The notes under the pieces: model-generated
Seen by the model: the letters and a program-made list of their open reading frames with translations, nothing else
The model's database searches: none
Told to the model about the DNA's origin: nothing
Shown: positions 42,401 through 54,767 of the stretch, piece by piece
Numbering within the stretch: the stretch's first letter is position 1
How the letters are laid out: every line of letters starts with the position of its first letter
Assembly (NCBI RefSeq): GCF_932274485.2
Contig: NC_065880.2
Coordinates: 91,062,730 to 91,126,729, forward strand
Direction of reading: 5' to 3'
Source: Patella vulgata
Lineage: Eukaryota; Mollusca; Gastropoda; Patellidae
Length of the DNA stretch: 64,000 bases
Position numbers and translations under genes: made by a program

Positions 42401-45280
42401 TTACATTGATTATAGAGATCAGGGTATCCTTTGTTGTGACTTAATTTATGTGTTATTAACTGACTACTCGAAATATAGGCTTTACCGCAAATTTCACAAA
42501 CAAACGGCTTCTCTCCCGTATGTCGACGAATGTGCGTCGTTAAATCCCCTCGATACGCAAACAATTTTCCACAAATTTCGCACTTAAATGGCTTCTCACC
42601 GGTATGACTTCTCATATGCTCCTGTAAATGGATATTATACGAAAATCCTCTTTCACAAACTTCACACTCAAATTCTCTTTTCCCATCATGGAGCCTCTTA
42701 TGTCTGCGTAAAGTATCTTTGGTTTTAAAAACCCTTTCACAAAGATCGCAAGAGAAATGTTGAAATTCGTATTCTTGATGCGTTTTAATATGTGCGTAAA
42801 GATTTTTTACGGTTGTAAACGTTTCCGAGCAAAATCGGCATTCAAGAAGACCTTGACCTTGACTACTACTTTGTTTAGAATTACTGGCTACGGAGTCTTC
42901 TTCCTTAACGTGTATTTTACAATGATTCTCAAGATCAGCGTATCGTACAAAACTCACATCACAACAATTACATTTATAGAACGTCTTCGATTTAAGGTCT
43001 TCATCTTCATTGACATTGTCAGCATCTTCTTCTTTAACACGCAGATCGTTGTGAACGATCTGTGCAGAAACTGTCGACTGGGGAAGAGAATTCTCCCCTC
43101 CCTGTAATAAAGGAATTAGAAAGAAATGAAATGAAATGAAATGTTGTTTAATGGCACGTCAGCTCCGACCGGGTTAGGAAGTAGAAAGATTAAAGCGGTA
43201 TTATGTAAGATTTAGATAAAGAGCTAGCCATTCTTGCTATAATAATTCGAAAATAGATAAAGAAAACAGAATATGCTGAAAATTTCAGTCAAATTGCTTA
43301 ACTCTGAACTCAGATATTAGAGATTAGGCTCGCCTCGATTGTCATTACTAACGTTGGTGCGATAATAAACAAAGTCTTGAATATCCAATTTTACATTAAA
43401 TTAGCCATCACAAAGAGTATTCAATATCGTGGGCTAACGATTGCATCGAGATTTGATTATGGTGTGAATAAGTTAATTAATGTCTAATTCAGATAATATT
43501 TCAGTCCTAAAGAAAGACCTGAAATAGGCAAATAGGCAGTTTTAGCTCTTGCATAATGAAATCAGGATAACAAGTTAACAGTTTGTCTCATGATGCCTGG
43601 GCTCAATACCAAAATAAATAGATGACACATATTAATTATATTCATCTTTTTATAAAATATCATGCAATCTGATTATAATACAGATCCTATTTCGTTCCAT
43701 TTTTTTTTATAGTTCAAAATTCGTTTACATGTCTTTGCTACCCTAGGATCTGGAAGAGTTGTTATAAAACCAGCGTTCTGGATAATGTGAGGGATTAGCC
43801 AATGAAACGGACTGTTGCAGCGAATTCTTTGTGTGCAATACAAAGAACTGTGGGTATCCTACTGTGGGTATGCTGATTGTCTGACATCATAGGGTCAAAA
43901 GCCACTCGCATGACCCCTGACACAACTCCCCACTACAACTGGTCACCTTCATGTAGTAGAGGCCATCGAAAGTATAACAAGCCAACAGTGACACTGATGT
44001 TCCCCGCCGAAATCCCAAAATAAATAGATGACACACATAAATTAATCGCACATTTATATTTTTATTTCAAAAGTATCAAGCAATCAAACTCAACGTACAC
44101 TAAGTTTCATCACTCTCTTTCAGATAGAATCAAGATTATCTTGTCCCAAAGCACTGACCAATGAAATTGATTAGCTCTGCTTAGCTTCAACTCGAAATGT
44201 TAATCATTGAACTCAGTCAAGACATTCACCTAATGAACATCTACATGTACATCAAGTCTAAACATTCTACCTCAATTCCAAAGTCTTGATCAATCAAATT
44301 GCTTATCGCTAGCCGAAGCAGAAAATTCTCACCATCGAAATTAGTCAAGGTAATGATATAATGAATCTATATTTGGAGTTCCATCGCCCTCACTTCATTA
44401 GAACCAAAGTTATCGTGCCTCAAAGCATCAACCAATCAGATTGCTTATTTCTGCTTACCATAAGCAGAAAATGTTCATCATAGAACTCCATCATGGCATT
44501 CACCTAATGAAAGCCTACACCAAGTTTAAATATTCTAGCTCAATTAGAAGGAGAGTTATTGTGTTCCAAGGTCTCGACCAATCAAATTGCTTATCGCTCT
44601 GCTTACCCTGAGCAAAAAATGCTCATTATTGAACTTAGTCACGGTATTGATGTAATGAAACTATACACCAAGTTTCATCCTTCTTACTTAATTAGAACTA
44701 AAGTTATGGTGTCCCAAAGCATCAACCAATCAAATTGCTTATCTCTGCTTACCCTAAGCCGAAAATGCTCATCTTTGAAATCAATCTAGGTATTGACCTA
44801 ATAAACACCTACACCAAGTTTGAACATTCTACCTCAATTAGAAAGAGAGTTATTGTGTCCCATAAAGTGTGATGGACAAACAGACAGACGAACACATTTT
44901 AATAGTCCCCTGCTTTCTTCGAAAGGCAGGGGGACAAAAAACGGAACGAAATATAGATCTGTATTTTAAACTTTAACCTCCACTGACACAACACAAACTA
45001 AGTCATTTCGAGACTAACACATATGACACATGGTTCAATTTTATTTCAATAATTCACTTGTGCGTAGGGGGTCTTTAGCACTGGGCCAGAGAAATTATTG
45101 TTTAAGTTGAAACCCAGCGGTCAGCAATCGGACAATTATTGTTTAACTTGAACTCTCTCACCCTGTAACACTGCTAAAGACCTCTATGCGAATTGATGAA
45201 ATAAAATTGAACCACCTGTTAATCCAGAAATGACCTAGTTTGTGTTGAGTAGACTTAAACGCCATGTCTCTCTCTCTCCA

Positions 45281-45317
<37 letters not shown>

Positions 45318-48312
45318 AGTGGCCTTTACTCACCATTAAACGAAGTTGTAGAGTTATCTTCCCTTGGTTAGAATTATTCGGGGTCGATTGTGATGTTGCT
45401 GCTAATCTTTTATTTACTACAAAAACAGAAACAAAGATAGGTTGCGAGGCAATGAAACATATGCCCACAGCAGCTAAATCGTCCGGACAGTCAACAAGAG
45501 CTGTCGCATATTTTTACTTTCTTTCGGTGATGAAAAATTTATAATACACTAAAATCTGATTAAGAGTAACAACTCATGAAGTAATTATCAGAAAATCATT
45601 AGAATTTGTGTGTTTTTTTATAAAGTTCTGCCCCAAGCTAACGTTTAGTATACGAAACATTTAATATCATGGATTTAGCTGATAAAGTTATCAAAATTCA
45701 TTGAAAATCAATATACTTGTTTGTCTCAAGACCTTAAACACTGTATAAATTGAAAGTCAATCGTATATTAACTTTGTCCTCTAGAGCATCCACAAGATAT
45801 TTTGAAGTGATCAAGTACCATAACTCTGGCAGTAATTATCGGAAATCGCTGAAAATCAATAGGATTCTTCGTCTCATGACCTTAAACACAGTGTATAAAT
45901 TTAAAGTCAATCGGATATTAAATTTGGCGTTTAGAGGGTCCACAAGATTTTTTGAAGTGATCAAGGGCCATAACTCTGGCAGTAATTATCAGAAATCGCT
46001 GAAAATCAATAGGCTTCTTCGTCTCATGACCTTTAACACTGTGTATAAATTTAAAGTCAATCGGATATTAACTTTAGCCTCTAGAGCGTCCACAAGCAAT
46101 TGTGGACGCCGGACCGACGGACGGACGGGGGCAACGACAATATACGACCACATTTCAATGTGGGCGTATAAAAATAATAATCTCCTTCAAGAACTGGCCG
46201 AGGAAGTCACTATTTTGTCCTCAAAATATGATCATCATGTGACTTTCGGGACATCAGTGTTTGGCTAATGATTTCTACAAACGGGCAACGTCTTCGGCGA
46301 ACCGGACTAGACAAATATAAATGGGGCAAAAGAAAATTTGGTCGATTGTATCAAACATGTTTGACTTGGGCCTATCATTAGGGCAAATACGAATTTAGCA
46401 ACGGGACTCAGGATACACTAGGTGAATTTTCATTGAATGAAATGAAATGAAATGGGGTATAATGTCTTACTCTTTTGCTCCAACTATGAGGAAGATTTTG
46501 CCTGGGCAGTGGCCCTATGGTCTACTTTTATATCGAATTCCAACTGCCAAGGGATTTTTTATGTGCACGCCAATGTATACACTTTGATTTTTCTTCCCAT
46601 CCGAACGACTAGACAGCTGTCCTTGTCAAGCCCTCCGTCCTGCACCACAGACAAGGGCAAACCATGTCAGAAATTCATGATGAACTTTCACTGCCAATGA
46701 AGTGATCGAGCACGTGACCTCCAGGCTAGCGAGCCAGAGTCTTACCCACTTAGCAAGTGTGTCCCCAACTTTTATAACAAAGTGTACCGTAAGATGGAAT
46801 TTACATATGGATAATGGAAACTAAACCTGGTAGATGGAGGCTACTAACCTGGTATATGGAGACTACAAACCTGGTAGATGAAGACTACTTACCTGATGGA
46901 GTTGATACAAGACATATCATCGGCATTGTAACTGGTATCGATGGAGTTTCTTGTATTGACTGTATGGTAGATTGGTTAGTAGCACCCTGTTGTACAGTTG
47001 CTGGAGAAACATTTTGCTGCAATAGAGAGAAAAGAAATTAATAAATAATATCTTGAAAAACTCAGATAGTAAAAAAAAATGAAACAAGTCTTCAGAAGTT
47101 TTACCGCTTCCATATGGATGATATGGCTCAATTTTATTTCATAGTCTGAAGCTGTGAGAGAAAAACCAGAGAACATTGAGAATATGTACGAGGTTAGACA
47201 AGTGAAAGTCACCACATGCATGTCACATCCAGGCAGGGAATCGAAACCATGCCATCTGACTCAATGACAGACCTTGTGATCTAATACGTCAGTTAAAACA
47301 TTCAGTCACGCAATCCCCTTTGCCAGCTGACTCAATGACAGACCTCATGATCCAACACACCCCTTAAACCATTTGGTCCCCCCCCCCTTTCCCCCATTAT
47401 AATAGGGAGAGAGTGACATGGGGTTTAACGTCCACTCGACACAGACTACCCATCTCAGGACTAACATATGGTTTAATTTTATTTCAATAATTTGCTTTAA
47501 CGTAGGGGTCTTTAGCAGTGGGAGGAACAGGAAACTGGAGGATAGGGAGCCGGAGAAAATCTGCAAGGTTGGACAGGCGTCCTAATTCCGTGTCACGTAC
47601 AACCGGGGATTCGAAACCATGCCAGTTGACTCAATGACAGGCCTTATGATATAGCGTGCACGTGCTAAAAATTCGACCATCTAACCCCCCCCCCCCCCCC
47701 CGCCAAACATGCCATGCCAGTTAAAACATTTGGTCACCCAATCCCCTGTGCCACCTCACTTAATGACAAACCTTGTGATCTATCACACACATTAAAACAT
47801 TCGGTCACCCCCAAACCCCCATTCTTAATAGAGATATCATAATTAGAATATTATTATTCAGCTCTACCTACCATTCGATTTCCATCATCATCATCATCAT
47901 CACCATCAAATGTCATCAGCTTCTTTTTATTCTGTTTAAGTTCTTCAGATTTCTGTACATGTTGAAAAGTTATTGGTAAACTATCATCTATGGCATCCCT
48001 GGCAGACAGGGGAAGAATAGTGGGGACAGCCCCATCAAGTAGTATTCTCCCTTTATGATTTTCTAAAGTAGAATCGGAATTAATTTGGAAAGAATCAGAT
48101 TTAAAATGAGCACTACACAGAACTGAAGAAGGTGTTGGGTTCCAATTTTTTCTACCAATTCGTACAAAATTAATCCAAGTCTGTTTTGTTGTTTGATCCT
48201 CTGGGAGACTATGTAGAACGACGTCTTCATCTGTGCCAAAGGAAGTAGCCCCTAATGATCTACTGCTGCAGCCATTGACGGCACAATACCGAAATCTATG
48301 TAATAATGACAT
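39463..48312 (-). CDS. THAP-domain / 28-finger C2H2 zinc-finger protein
   Basis: Proposed exons 47872-48312, 46893-47016 and 39463 to about 43097-43101. Exon 1 starts at ATG 48312 (acceptor-like attttcag 25 bases upstream, so a 5'-UTR exon is likely). It encodes a THAP domain: RYCAVNGCSS, W..FVRIGRKNW, VLCSAHFKSDSF, GAVPTILP. Exon 2 (QNVSPATVQQ...) joins in phase 0 and ends in phase 1. Exon 3 opens in phase 0 at the first AG, but an AG four bases further in (ggag/GG) gives the matching phase; an unseen exon is the alternative. Exon 3 carries 28 C2H2 fingers with many TGEKPF linkers. Fingers 2-6 are duplicated as 10-14, and a linker-derived repeat lies between fingers 22 and 23. The protein is likely nuclear and DNA-binding. 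THAP plus C2H2 fusion also recalls domesticated transposase genes, but no transposase domain is seen. Confidence 0.75.
40030..40840 (-). repeat. 27-bp coding minisatellite (nine-residue TGEQPSNVY repeat) in the THAP/zinc-finger gene
   Basis: About 28 units in frame: TGEQPSNVY, TGENHSNVH, TGEKPNNVY and similar. At the proximal end two half-fingers (SFQQRRSLNRHNKIHTGEQP) are also repeated without their Cys pair. The array keeps all three frames open over most of its length, which creates long spurious frames on both strands. Confidence 0.9.
43122..43600. repeat. SINE-A scrap followed by repeat R
   Basis: gaaatgaaatgaaatgttgt to about 43185 is a SINE-A end. 43190-43570 matches repeat R at 53185-53580 (cctcgattgtcattactaac, gattatggtgtgaataagtt, tttagctcttgcataat). 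All in intron 2 of the THAP/zinc-finger gene. Confidence 0.65.
43672..44975. mobile_element. TIR element as at 24984, carrying an inserted tandem-repeat element
   Basis: Ends atacagatcctatttcgttc and aacggaacgaaatatagatc. The body matches 25030-25320 up to gaggccatcgaaagta (43979). An inserted block then contains about five ~145-bp units (accaatcaaattgcttat, then aatgctcat and caccaagttt), finishing with gacaaacagacagacgaaca. The inserted block is itself a recognisable style of repeat-bearing non-autonomous element. Confidence 0.7.
44968..45315. mobile_element. Two SINE-B fragments, head to head
   Basis: Antisense fragment 44968-45095 (tcatttcgagactaacacat, caattttatttcaataattc, gggtctttagcactggg) and sense fragment about 45165-45315 (ctgctaaagacctctatg, aaataaaattgaaccacctg, aaatgacctagtttgtgttg, TC tail). 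Confidence 0.7.
45725..46178. mobile_element. Tandem-repeat element, reverse copy of 2335-3130
   Basis: Three ~150-bp units (gtcatgaccttaaacactgt-type, tttaaagtcaatcggatatt, ctctagagcgtccacaag), then gacggacggacgggggcaac and the terminal cacatttcaatgtgggcgta. An open frame through it (45750-46268) is repeat-derived. Confidence 0.75.
46435..46768 (-). mobile_element. SINE-A, near full length
   Basis: aatgaaatgaaatgaaatgg, ttgcctgggcagtggcccta, gaattccaactgccaaggga, gaacgactagacagctgtcc, gacctccaggctagcgagcc, acccacttagcaagtgtg. Confidence 0.8.
47095..47820 (-). mobile_element. Cluster of SINE-B copies and head fragments
   Basis: One near-complete copy at about 47400-47690 (gagtgacatggggtttaacg, ggtctttagcagtgggagga, ccggggattcgaaaccatgc). 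Partial heads flank it (ctgactcaatgacagacctt near 47265 and 47330; gccacctcacttaatgacaa near 47750). It lies in intron 1 of the THAP/zinc-finger gene. Confidence 0.7.
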
Positions 48313-49234
48313 TTTTCTTCCAAGCTGATTCTGAAAATTGTATAATGCATACATGTTAAAAAGACAAACAGAACCCAAAACAAAAACAAAATGAAATGGC
48401 TTTAACATCTTATGAAGTTATGATGAGGGAAAATTTTATCAACAGAATTTAAACCCCATTTCATTTCATCATCAAAATTCTCGAAAATTGTCTATATCAA
48501 GTAGAGTCTAACATACAGCCTATGAGTTTGTTAAAACCGTAAAAATAGTTCCATGAGAAGTACATACAAAAGTTACGCTGTCTGTCTCAAATTAGTTCCG
48601 TTTCAAAACAAACACGAAGCTAGTTAAATGACATTTCATTTCCCATTTCAACGATTTCAGACGAAAATGCTTAACACAGTTTGTGAATTATCAGAGTTAT
48701 TTATTATACTTCCATTTTCTTAAAGTCTTTGTGTGTATGAAACTGATCTTCTTAACAATTATAAACCCTTACGCCAACTTTGTTCTTAAAATCTTAAAGG
48801 AGCTAAATCGCTATTCTTTGGCACCTAGAAATGGACACAAATGGGTGGCAACGCATTAAATAATGTAATATGAATGTATATAAATTGATTTACATTCAAT
48901 CGTTTCTGTTTTTACTGTAATTTCTAATCATGTATGTTTGGGGAAATACAAAAAGAGTGAAAATTGAATGGCAGTCTTGGCGTCTGGTTATTCCAGTCTA
49001 CACCTTTAGTATTCTCATGTGGGGTTTGTTTAGCCTCGTTCATCGAGTCGCTTCATTACAAATTGCGCTCGAAAACATTCTGGCACAGGTTTCGTATGCC
49101 AATTTTAAAATTTTCATTTTGTCTTAAATATTGGATATCAGAATCCCATCTTTTCACGGTAAGATAACAACATCAGTGTTGATTTAAATGGACCAATAAT
49201 TTCTGTTTGCAATGTCGGAGACTGTGGATGATAT

Positions 49235-49930
49235 TTACTGAAAGACTTGACGCCAAAAAGTACAACACTTCTCGCTCAATATTCCTTTTTGGTCGCAGCA
49301 CCGAAACTTTGGAACGACATCTCCTTTAAAACAAGGATTAGTTCTAGTTTTGGTGGTTTTAAAAAGAATCTAAAAACAGAATTGTTACTATAGTGATCGA
49401 GGGTATTCCCACTTGGTGTTCCAAGGTGTCCGCAATAATAACAATGTTACCTATTTGAAGTCTAAAGCATAATCTGAGCCGCAGCTACGGCAATACAGCA
49501 AATATATAGGTTAAATCCCGCTGGTAGCACGGGACTCCGTGGATAGGTGGAAGTAGTCCCAGTTATCCTGACAGACACCTGGACACAGGGCAAAATCACA
49601 ACATACATGTATAAAGAATCTAAAAACAGAATTGTTACGAAAAGCCTTCATGTGATTATCTCATTTACCACACTTTTTTAATGTTTTATATTTTATCTGT
49701 ACCTATACCCTGCTATTTTTTTTATTTTTTTTTTTAAATCTTATCTGTATTGTCATTTTACCAAATATTTTAATTTTTTATGATTTTTTTTATCTAAATT
49801 GTTTTCGATTGTGAACTCATAATACGGTAATATATATTTATTTTGTACAAGTGCCACTGGGCAGGTTTACAAGCTGGGTTTGTACAAGTTCAATAAATTA
49901 TTATTATCATCATTATTATTATTAGCCTAT
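49235..49930 (+). mobile_element. 3' end of a LINE (non-LTR retrotransposon), 5'-truncated
   Basis: 49281-49393 reads FLVAAPKLWNDISFKTRI then SSSFGGFKKNLKTELLL and a stop, the usual C-terminal tail of CR1/Jockey-type reverse transcriptases. The phrase aagaatctaaaaacagaatt occurs twice (49364 and 49613), bracketing ~220 bp of inserted or duplicated sequence. The tail ends at aataaattattattatcatc and short ATT repeats. Only the last 40 or so codons remain. 48420-49235 has no recognised gene. Confidence 0.7.
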
Positions 49931-50611
49931 GGGCTACGCATGTAGAATCACATAGAAATAACAATTAAATGCTTTTATTTTTATGGTGTAATGATGGCAA
50001 TGGGAGGTCTACTTTTAGTTCTCTGCTCACTGTTAAATGTTTTTGTACTATGCATTGAGATTGTTTTCATGATGAAATGCATATAATAAGCAACAAAAAA
50101 AAAAAAAAAAAAAATTATTATATTATCAAAACATTGCACTAATATCCAATATGGCGGCCATTTAGTACAGAGATCTATTTTTAAAGTAGCTAGGTCTCTG
50201 TGTGTAGAATGGATTGATAACTTTCAAATGCATCTATAAGGAGTTAGCTCAGAACATTGTGACATTGGTGTACCTCTCTGAAATAATCTAATAATTACCT
50301 AAATCTGGTTTCGAAAATGTGTTTTGGTTTCTTGCATTCTTTTCGTTCTAGTTTTCGGATTCCAGCTGAAGTAGGTGCGCATACGCCAAAACGTGGTGTT
50401 ATAAAATATCTGGCTCAGGACTCGACACACCCGAGTGACCCACATCGCAACTACATCGGTTATCGTTTGTTAGATCAACAAGAGAGAATCATCTTTAAAA
50501 CGTCGCTTTGAATAAATCCAGTAGTTCTTATCCACAGCAGTGTGCTTTGTAGCTAATTAATTGGCAAAATTAAACTAGTTCACATGACAAAATGTCATTC
50601 AACAAACCACT

Positions 50612-50888
50612 GGGGTTGGATGGCTGAATGGTTAGCGTGTGCGCGCTGTATCATAAAGTCTGTCATTGAGTTAACTGGCGTGGTTTCGATTCCCCGGTTG
50701 TACGTGACAAGGAATAGGGTCGCCTGTCCAACCTCGTGGGTTTTCTACGGGTCCTCCGGTTTTCTCCGACTGCTAAAGAACCCTACGTGCAAGCGAATTA
50801 TTGAAATAAAACTGAACCATATGTTAGTCCCAAAATGACCTAGTTTGTGTTGAGTGGACGTTAAACCCCATTTCTCTCTCTCTCTCCC
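50612..50888 (+). mobile_element. SINE-B, full length
   Basis: Good reference copy: head ggttggatggctgaatggtt (A box), ggtttcgattccccggttgt (B box), acctcgtgggttttctacgg, aattattgaaataaaactga, aaatgacctagtttgtgttg, ttaaaccccatttctctctc. Confidence 0.88.
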
Positions 50889-51150
50889 AATTAAGAATTC
50901 AAAATTAGTTCATTTCAACCAATATTGATGTTGTTGTCTTACTGGGGTCATAATATTTAGACCTATTTTCGACTATTTTAAGTTTCCAAAGAGCTGTAAC
51001 CCCTTTAACAACAAGCACCCCCCACCCTACAAACTGAGTCCCAAAACATACAGCAGTATCAGTGTCAGGATTTACCAATAGGCTTGAAAGCGGTAGCCTA
51101 GGGCCTCAACATTTTTGAACACTCATCAGCCTTTCTTACATGCACCGTAG

Positions 51151-51394
51151 GGCCTGACAAGGACAGCTGTCTAGTCCTTCGGATGATACGGAAAACCGAG
51201 GTCCCGTGTGTACATTAGAATGCACGTAAAAGATCCCTTGGCAGTTGGAATTCGATATAAGAGTAGGCGACAGTGCCGCTGCCCGGGCAAAACTTCCGCT
51301 ATAGCACACTGTATGGCGTATGCCCGTCTTCATTAGCCCAGCATAGGAGCAGAACAGTAGGACGTTAAACCCCATTTCATTTCATTCATTTCAT
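51151..51394 (+). mobile_element. SINE-A lacking its tRNA head, with 15-bp target duplication
   Basis: Flanked by ttacatgcaccgtag at 51136-51150 and 51395-51409. It begins at ggcctgacaaggacagctgt and runs to catttcattcatttca. It inserted into a copy of repeat R2 (51060-51640). The missing head means it was 5'-truncated at insertion, not eroded later. Confidence 0.88.
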
Positions 51395-51787
51395 TTACAT
51401 GCACCGTAGTCTTAAACATCCATAATTATCCTAGACTTTCCTCTATTGTGTTTAAAATACACTTTCTAGTTGTGGTTGTGGGGGTTAGGGTGTCAACACG
51501 CTTTCTAATTGTGGTTGTGGGGGGGGGGGGGATAAGTCTCTTCTAAATCCAGCCTTGAGTGGTATGTTCTAAGATAATTTAAAACCCTGGTCAATGTAAT
51601 TTTCTAGGCTCAGGAACAGATTCGAAAATCAATCTGAGAGAGAGAGGGAAACAGAGAGAGAGAGAGAGAGTAAATAACAAGACATAAGTTTATTTTAAGT
51701 ATAATATTTACTAAACAATATGTTCTACATTAACACAATACTAGTAACACATCGTAACCAACAGCAACAAATGTCTATATTTACCAG

Positions 51788-52018
51788 GTCCCCAGTTCAC
51801 AAAGCATTCTCAGAATTTACTCAACATTCATTCATTGTTTATGAGAAATATCTTTGATCCAGAAACACAAAACTTTACACATAATTTCTTATTGATTTAT
51901 TTGATATATTAAAACAACAAAAGTTTTATAAAGGGCTATATTTTAGTTAAAATAAGGCGAACAATTTTGAGTATATTCTTAATTTAAGTCTGAGAATGCT
52001 TTGTGAACTCGGGGCCAG
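51788..52018. mobile_element. TIR element (MITE-like), about 230 bp
   Basis: Ends tccccagttcacaaagcatt and aatgctttgtgaactcgggg; the inner part matches 27258-27495. Confidence 0.75.
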
Positions 52019-52335
52019 ATATTTAACCTTGGGTTTGTCAAAACGGTCAAATGCCAAAAATGTGTATTTTTGATCAAGTTTGAAGGCTATGTTCAGAATC
52101 AGAAAATATTATATTTATCGATGGGTTCATTGGGTTTGTTTTGCCAAAATGGCCAAATGCCAATAATGTGTATTTTTGATCAAGTTTGAAGACTTTGATA
52201 ATCACTGGAACGAAATAAAATTTATTCTATCTTATTTCAGCAAATATTACTGTCCATATCCTAATGTACTACTTTCTAGGTCAACACACTGGGATCGAAC
52301 CTTGTGCCTCTTGGCTAGTCAGCCAGCGAAACCGT

Positions 52336-52692
52336 GTCTCCCCTATTCACCACTAGTATCGTTCCGTTCTACTCCACTAACATCTGGGTCCATCCACAAG
52401 GGAGACATATAGTCAAATTATCCTCACTTGATACTCCTGCTATTTTTATCAACCAATCAAGTGGGCAAAGGGAAGTAACTCTCATTTTAATGTAACTAAG
52501 ATTATTGTGGTGAGCGTAAACAATGATGCTAAGACTGGTAAATGAACTGTTTTTTGATTGGGTCGTAGAATCAAGCTACGATCAAGGGTAGATAATCTGA
52601 ATTTGTGAAAACCCAGTGGATGGACCCAGATGTTAGTGGAGTAGAACGGAACGTTACCACTAGGAATACCGAGAACGTGTCCAACCTAGTTC
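52336..52692. repeat. Inverted repeat, ~50-60-bp arms
   Basis: accactagtatcgttccgtt, ctactccactaacatctggg and tccatccac (52349-52401) are mirrored by gtggatggacccagatgtta and gtggagtagaacggaacgtt (52617-52670). A third diverged copy follows at about 52815-52865. Probably a foldback element; no gene. Confidence 0.7.
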
Positions 52693-53157
52693 TGTGTGTT
52701 GTACTATATATCGTGTTTATATAATGTAGGGTATCGATGAATTGCATCTCATCCATGCGATTGGTTGATAAAAATAGCAGAAGTATCAAGGGTGGATAAT
52801 TTGTCTGTGTCTCAACTGTGGATGAACCCAAAAGTTAGTGGAGGAGAACGGAACAAGACCACTTGCGATACAAAGAATGTGTCTCTCCAAGAGGTAGTTA
52901 TAGTAGCTTGTGTTTAATGCTGACTCTGCTTTTGTTTTCACTAAATGATAATGCTTATCAAAACTTTATATAAATAAAAATACATATATACATGTGTATA
53001 ATAATACATTCACACTACTAAGTAGATTAGAGAGCCTGTTTCACATGCATATTTATAAAACTATACAAAAACAACTTGTACATTTGAAATTGTATGTTTG
53101 ACATTATAACAGTACAATATAATAACAACAATAAAAGTCAGAACAATCACATCAAAT

Positions 53158-53722
53158 CTGGGCCCTGTTTCTTGAAATCTTAAGCATACATTATGGGAGA
53201 TTCAATAACGAGTTGGCAGTTCTCACTATAATAGTTAAAAACTAGATAATGTAAAGGCAATTTGCTGAAAATTGCATTCAAATTGATCCACTATGAACCG
53301 AGAACTAAGCGATTGCAATTTCGGCCTAGCCTCGATCATCATTACTAAAAAGTCAGTACGATAAACAGCATAGTTTCGATTATCCATTTAATCGTTAAAT
53401 CATGAAGGAAAGTTATGCAGTAAATCGGCTCATAATCCACTAAAGATCGCAGGCTAGCGATGCCATTTAGAGTTGATTATGGTCTGGATAGGTTAATTGA
53501 TGTCTAATTAATAATTTAGATAACATTTCAGGCCTAAAGAAAGACCTGCAATAGACAGATTTAGCTCTTGCATAATTTATGTTTAACTAAAGATATAATC
53601 CAATTTTAGTAGAGATTTCAATTTTGATTGGCTAAGCACTAAAATCAATCTAATATTATCCAATCAAATTACTAAAATTTGGATTATATCTTAGCTAAAA
53701 TTTCGTGAAACAGGCCCCAGGT
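53158..53722. mobile_element. Repeat R, complete copy with terminal inverted repeats
   Basis: gggccctgtttcttgaaatc at the left and atttcgtgaaacaggcccca at the right. This is the only copy in the window that shows both ends of repeat R, which makes R a TIR element of about 565 bp. Confidence 0.7.
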
Positions 53723-53877
53723 CTTTATATCAGAGTGCATTCTGCACGTAGAATAAATCTCTGCCCTCAATGGCCCCCATATTCTATTTTATAATACGAT
53801 TCTACTCTGTTTAACATCTCTCACACACACCATGACTAAATAAAATTTTTTCTATTTTATTAAATGGAAGCGAAATA

Positions 53878-54249
53878 GATGAAATGAAATGGGGTTTAAC
53901 GTCCTACTTTTCTGCTCCTATACTGGGCTAATGAAGACAGGCATACGGCATACAGTGTTCTATGAGGGTAGTTTTGCCCGGGTAGCGGCACTATGGCCTA
54001 CTCTTATATCGAATTCCAACTGCCAAGGGATCTTTTACGTGCACGCCAATGTATACACAGGACCTCGGTTTTTCGTCTCATCCGAACGTCTAGACAGCTG
54101 TCCTTGTCAGCCTACTGTCCTATACCACTGACGAGGGGAAACCACGTCAAAAAATCCTGACAAACTTTCTTGGCCAATGCAGGGATCAAACACGCGACCT
54201 CCAGACTAGCGAGCCAGCGTCTTACCCACTTAACCACCGTGGCTCCGGG
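53878..54249 (-). mobile_element. SINE-A, full length with 9-bp target duplication
   Basis: agcgaaata flanks both sides (53869-53877, 54250-54258). All internal blocks and the antisense head (cgacctccagactagcgagc, cacttaaccaccgtggctcc) are present. Confidence 0.88.
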
Positions 54250-54459
54250 AGCGAAATAAATACTTCTCACAATTCGCGAAGTATACTATGTTTCTTTTTT
54301 GCAATGTCTATTTTCTGTCTTGTCCGCAGGTTTATCTTGTAGATTTTTGTTTTGCGTGTAGTGCGGTCCGCCTGCACTTACTATTAGTGTTTTCGACTAA
54401 AATCGTCGATGTAGGAATAAAAATGTCGAACAACTAGTTTAGTGTCTGTTCCCAAGTCT

Positions 54460-54767
54460 CCCTCAAAAGGCAAAACCTAGTAACTCACTTTTTTTTATCA
54501 AAATTGAGTTAGGACCAAATTTGTAGTAACTAGGGTATGTGCTTCCTGTTGTTGTACTAGATATTCCAATCTTTTGATTTTGTAAGCAGTTACACCCATG
54601 ACACAACCTAGCAACTTTCTTTATTTGCCTATTATACCACAGCAAAACCTAGTAACTCAATAGTCAAATCAATAGATGAGCTGGGGTTTAATATTCATTC
54701 ATTACGTTTTCCTTTGTTTTCTCAAAATAAGAAAAAAGTGAGTTACTAGGTTTTGCCTTTTGATGGG
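54460..54767. mobile_element. TIR element (MITE-like), 308 bp
   Basis: Inverted ends of about 33 bp: ccctcaaaaggcaaaaccta (left) and taggttttgccttttgatgg (right), each continuing into gtaactcac/gtgagtta and a T/A run. Confidence 0.85.

Noticed and set aside
45750-46268. 172-codon open frame (KINRLLRLMTLNTVYKFKV repeats)
   Set aside because: It is the ~150-bp tandem repeat of a non-autonomous element; the same frame appears reversed at 2421-2916.
50317-50511. 64-codon frame with an ordinary-looking protein composition
   Set aside because: Too short, no domain and no supporting splice sites; cannot be distinguished from chance.
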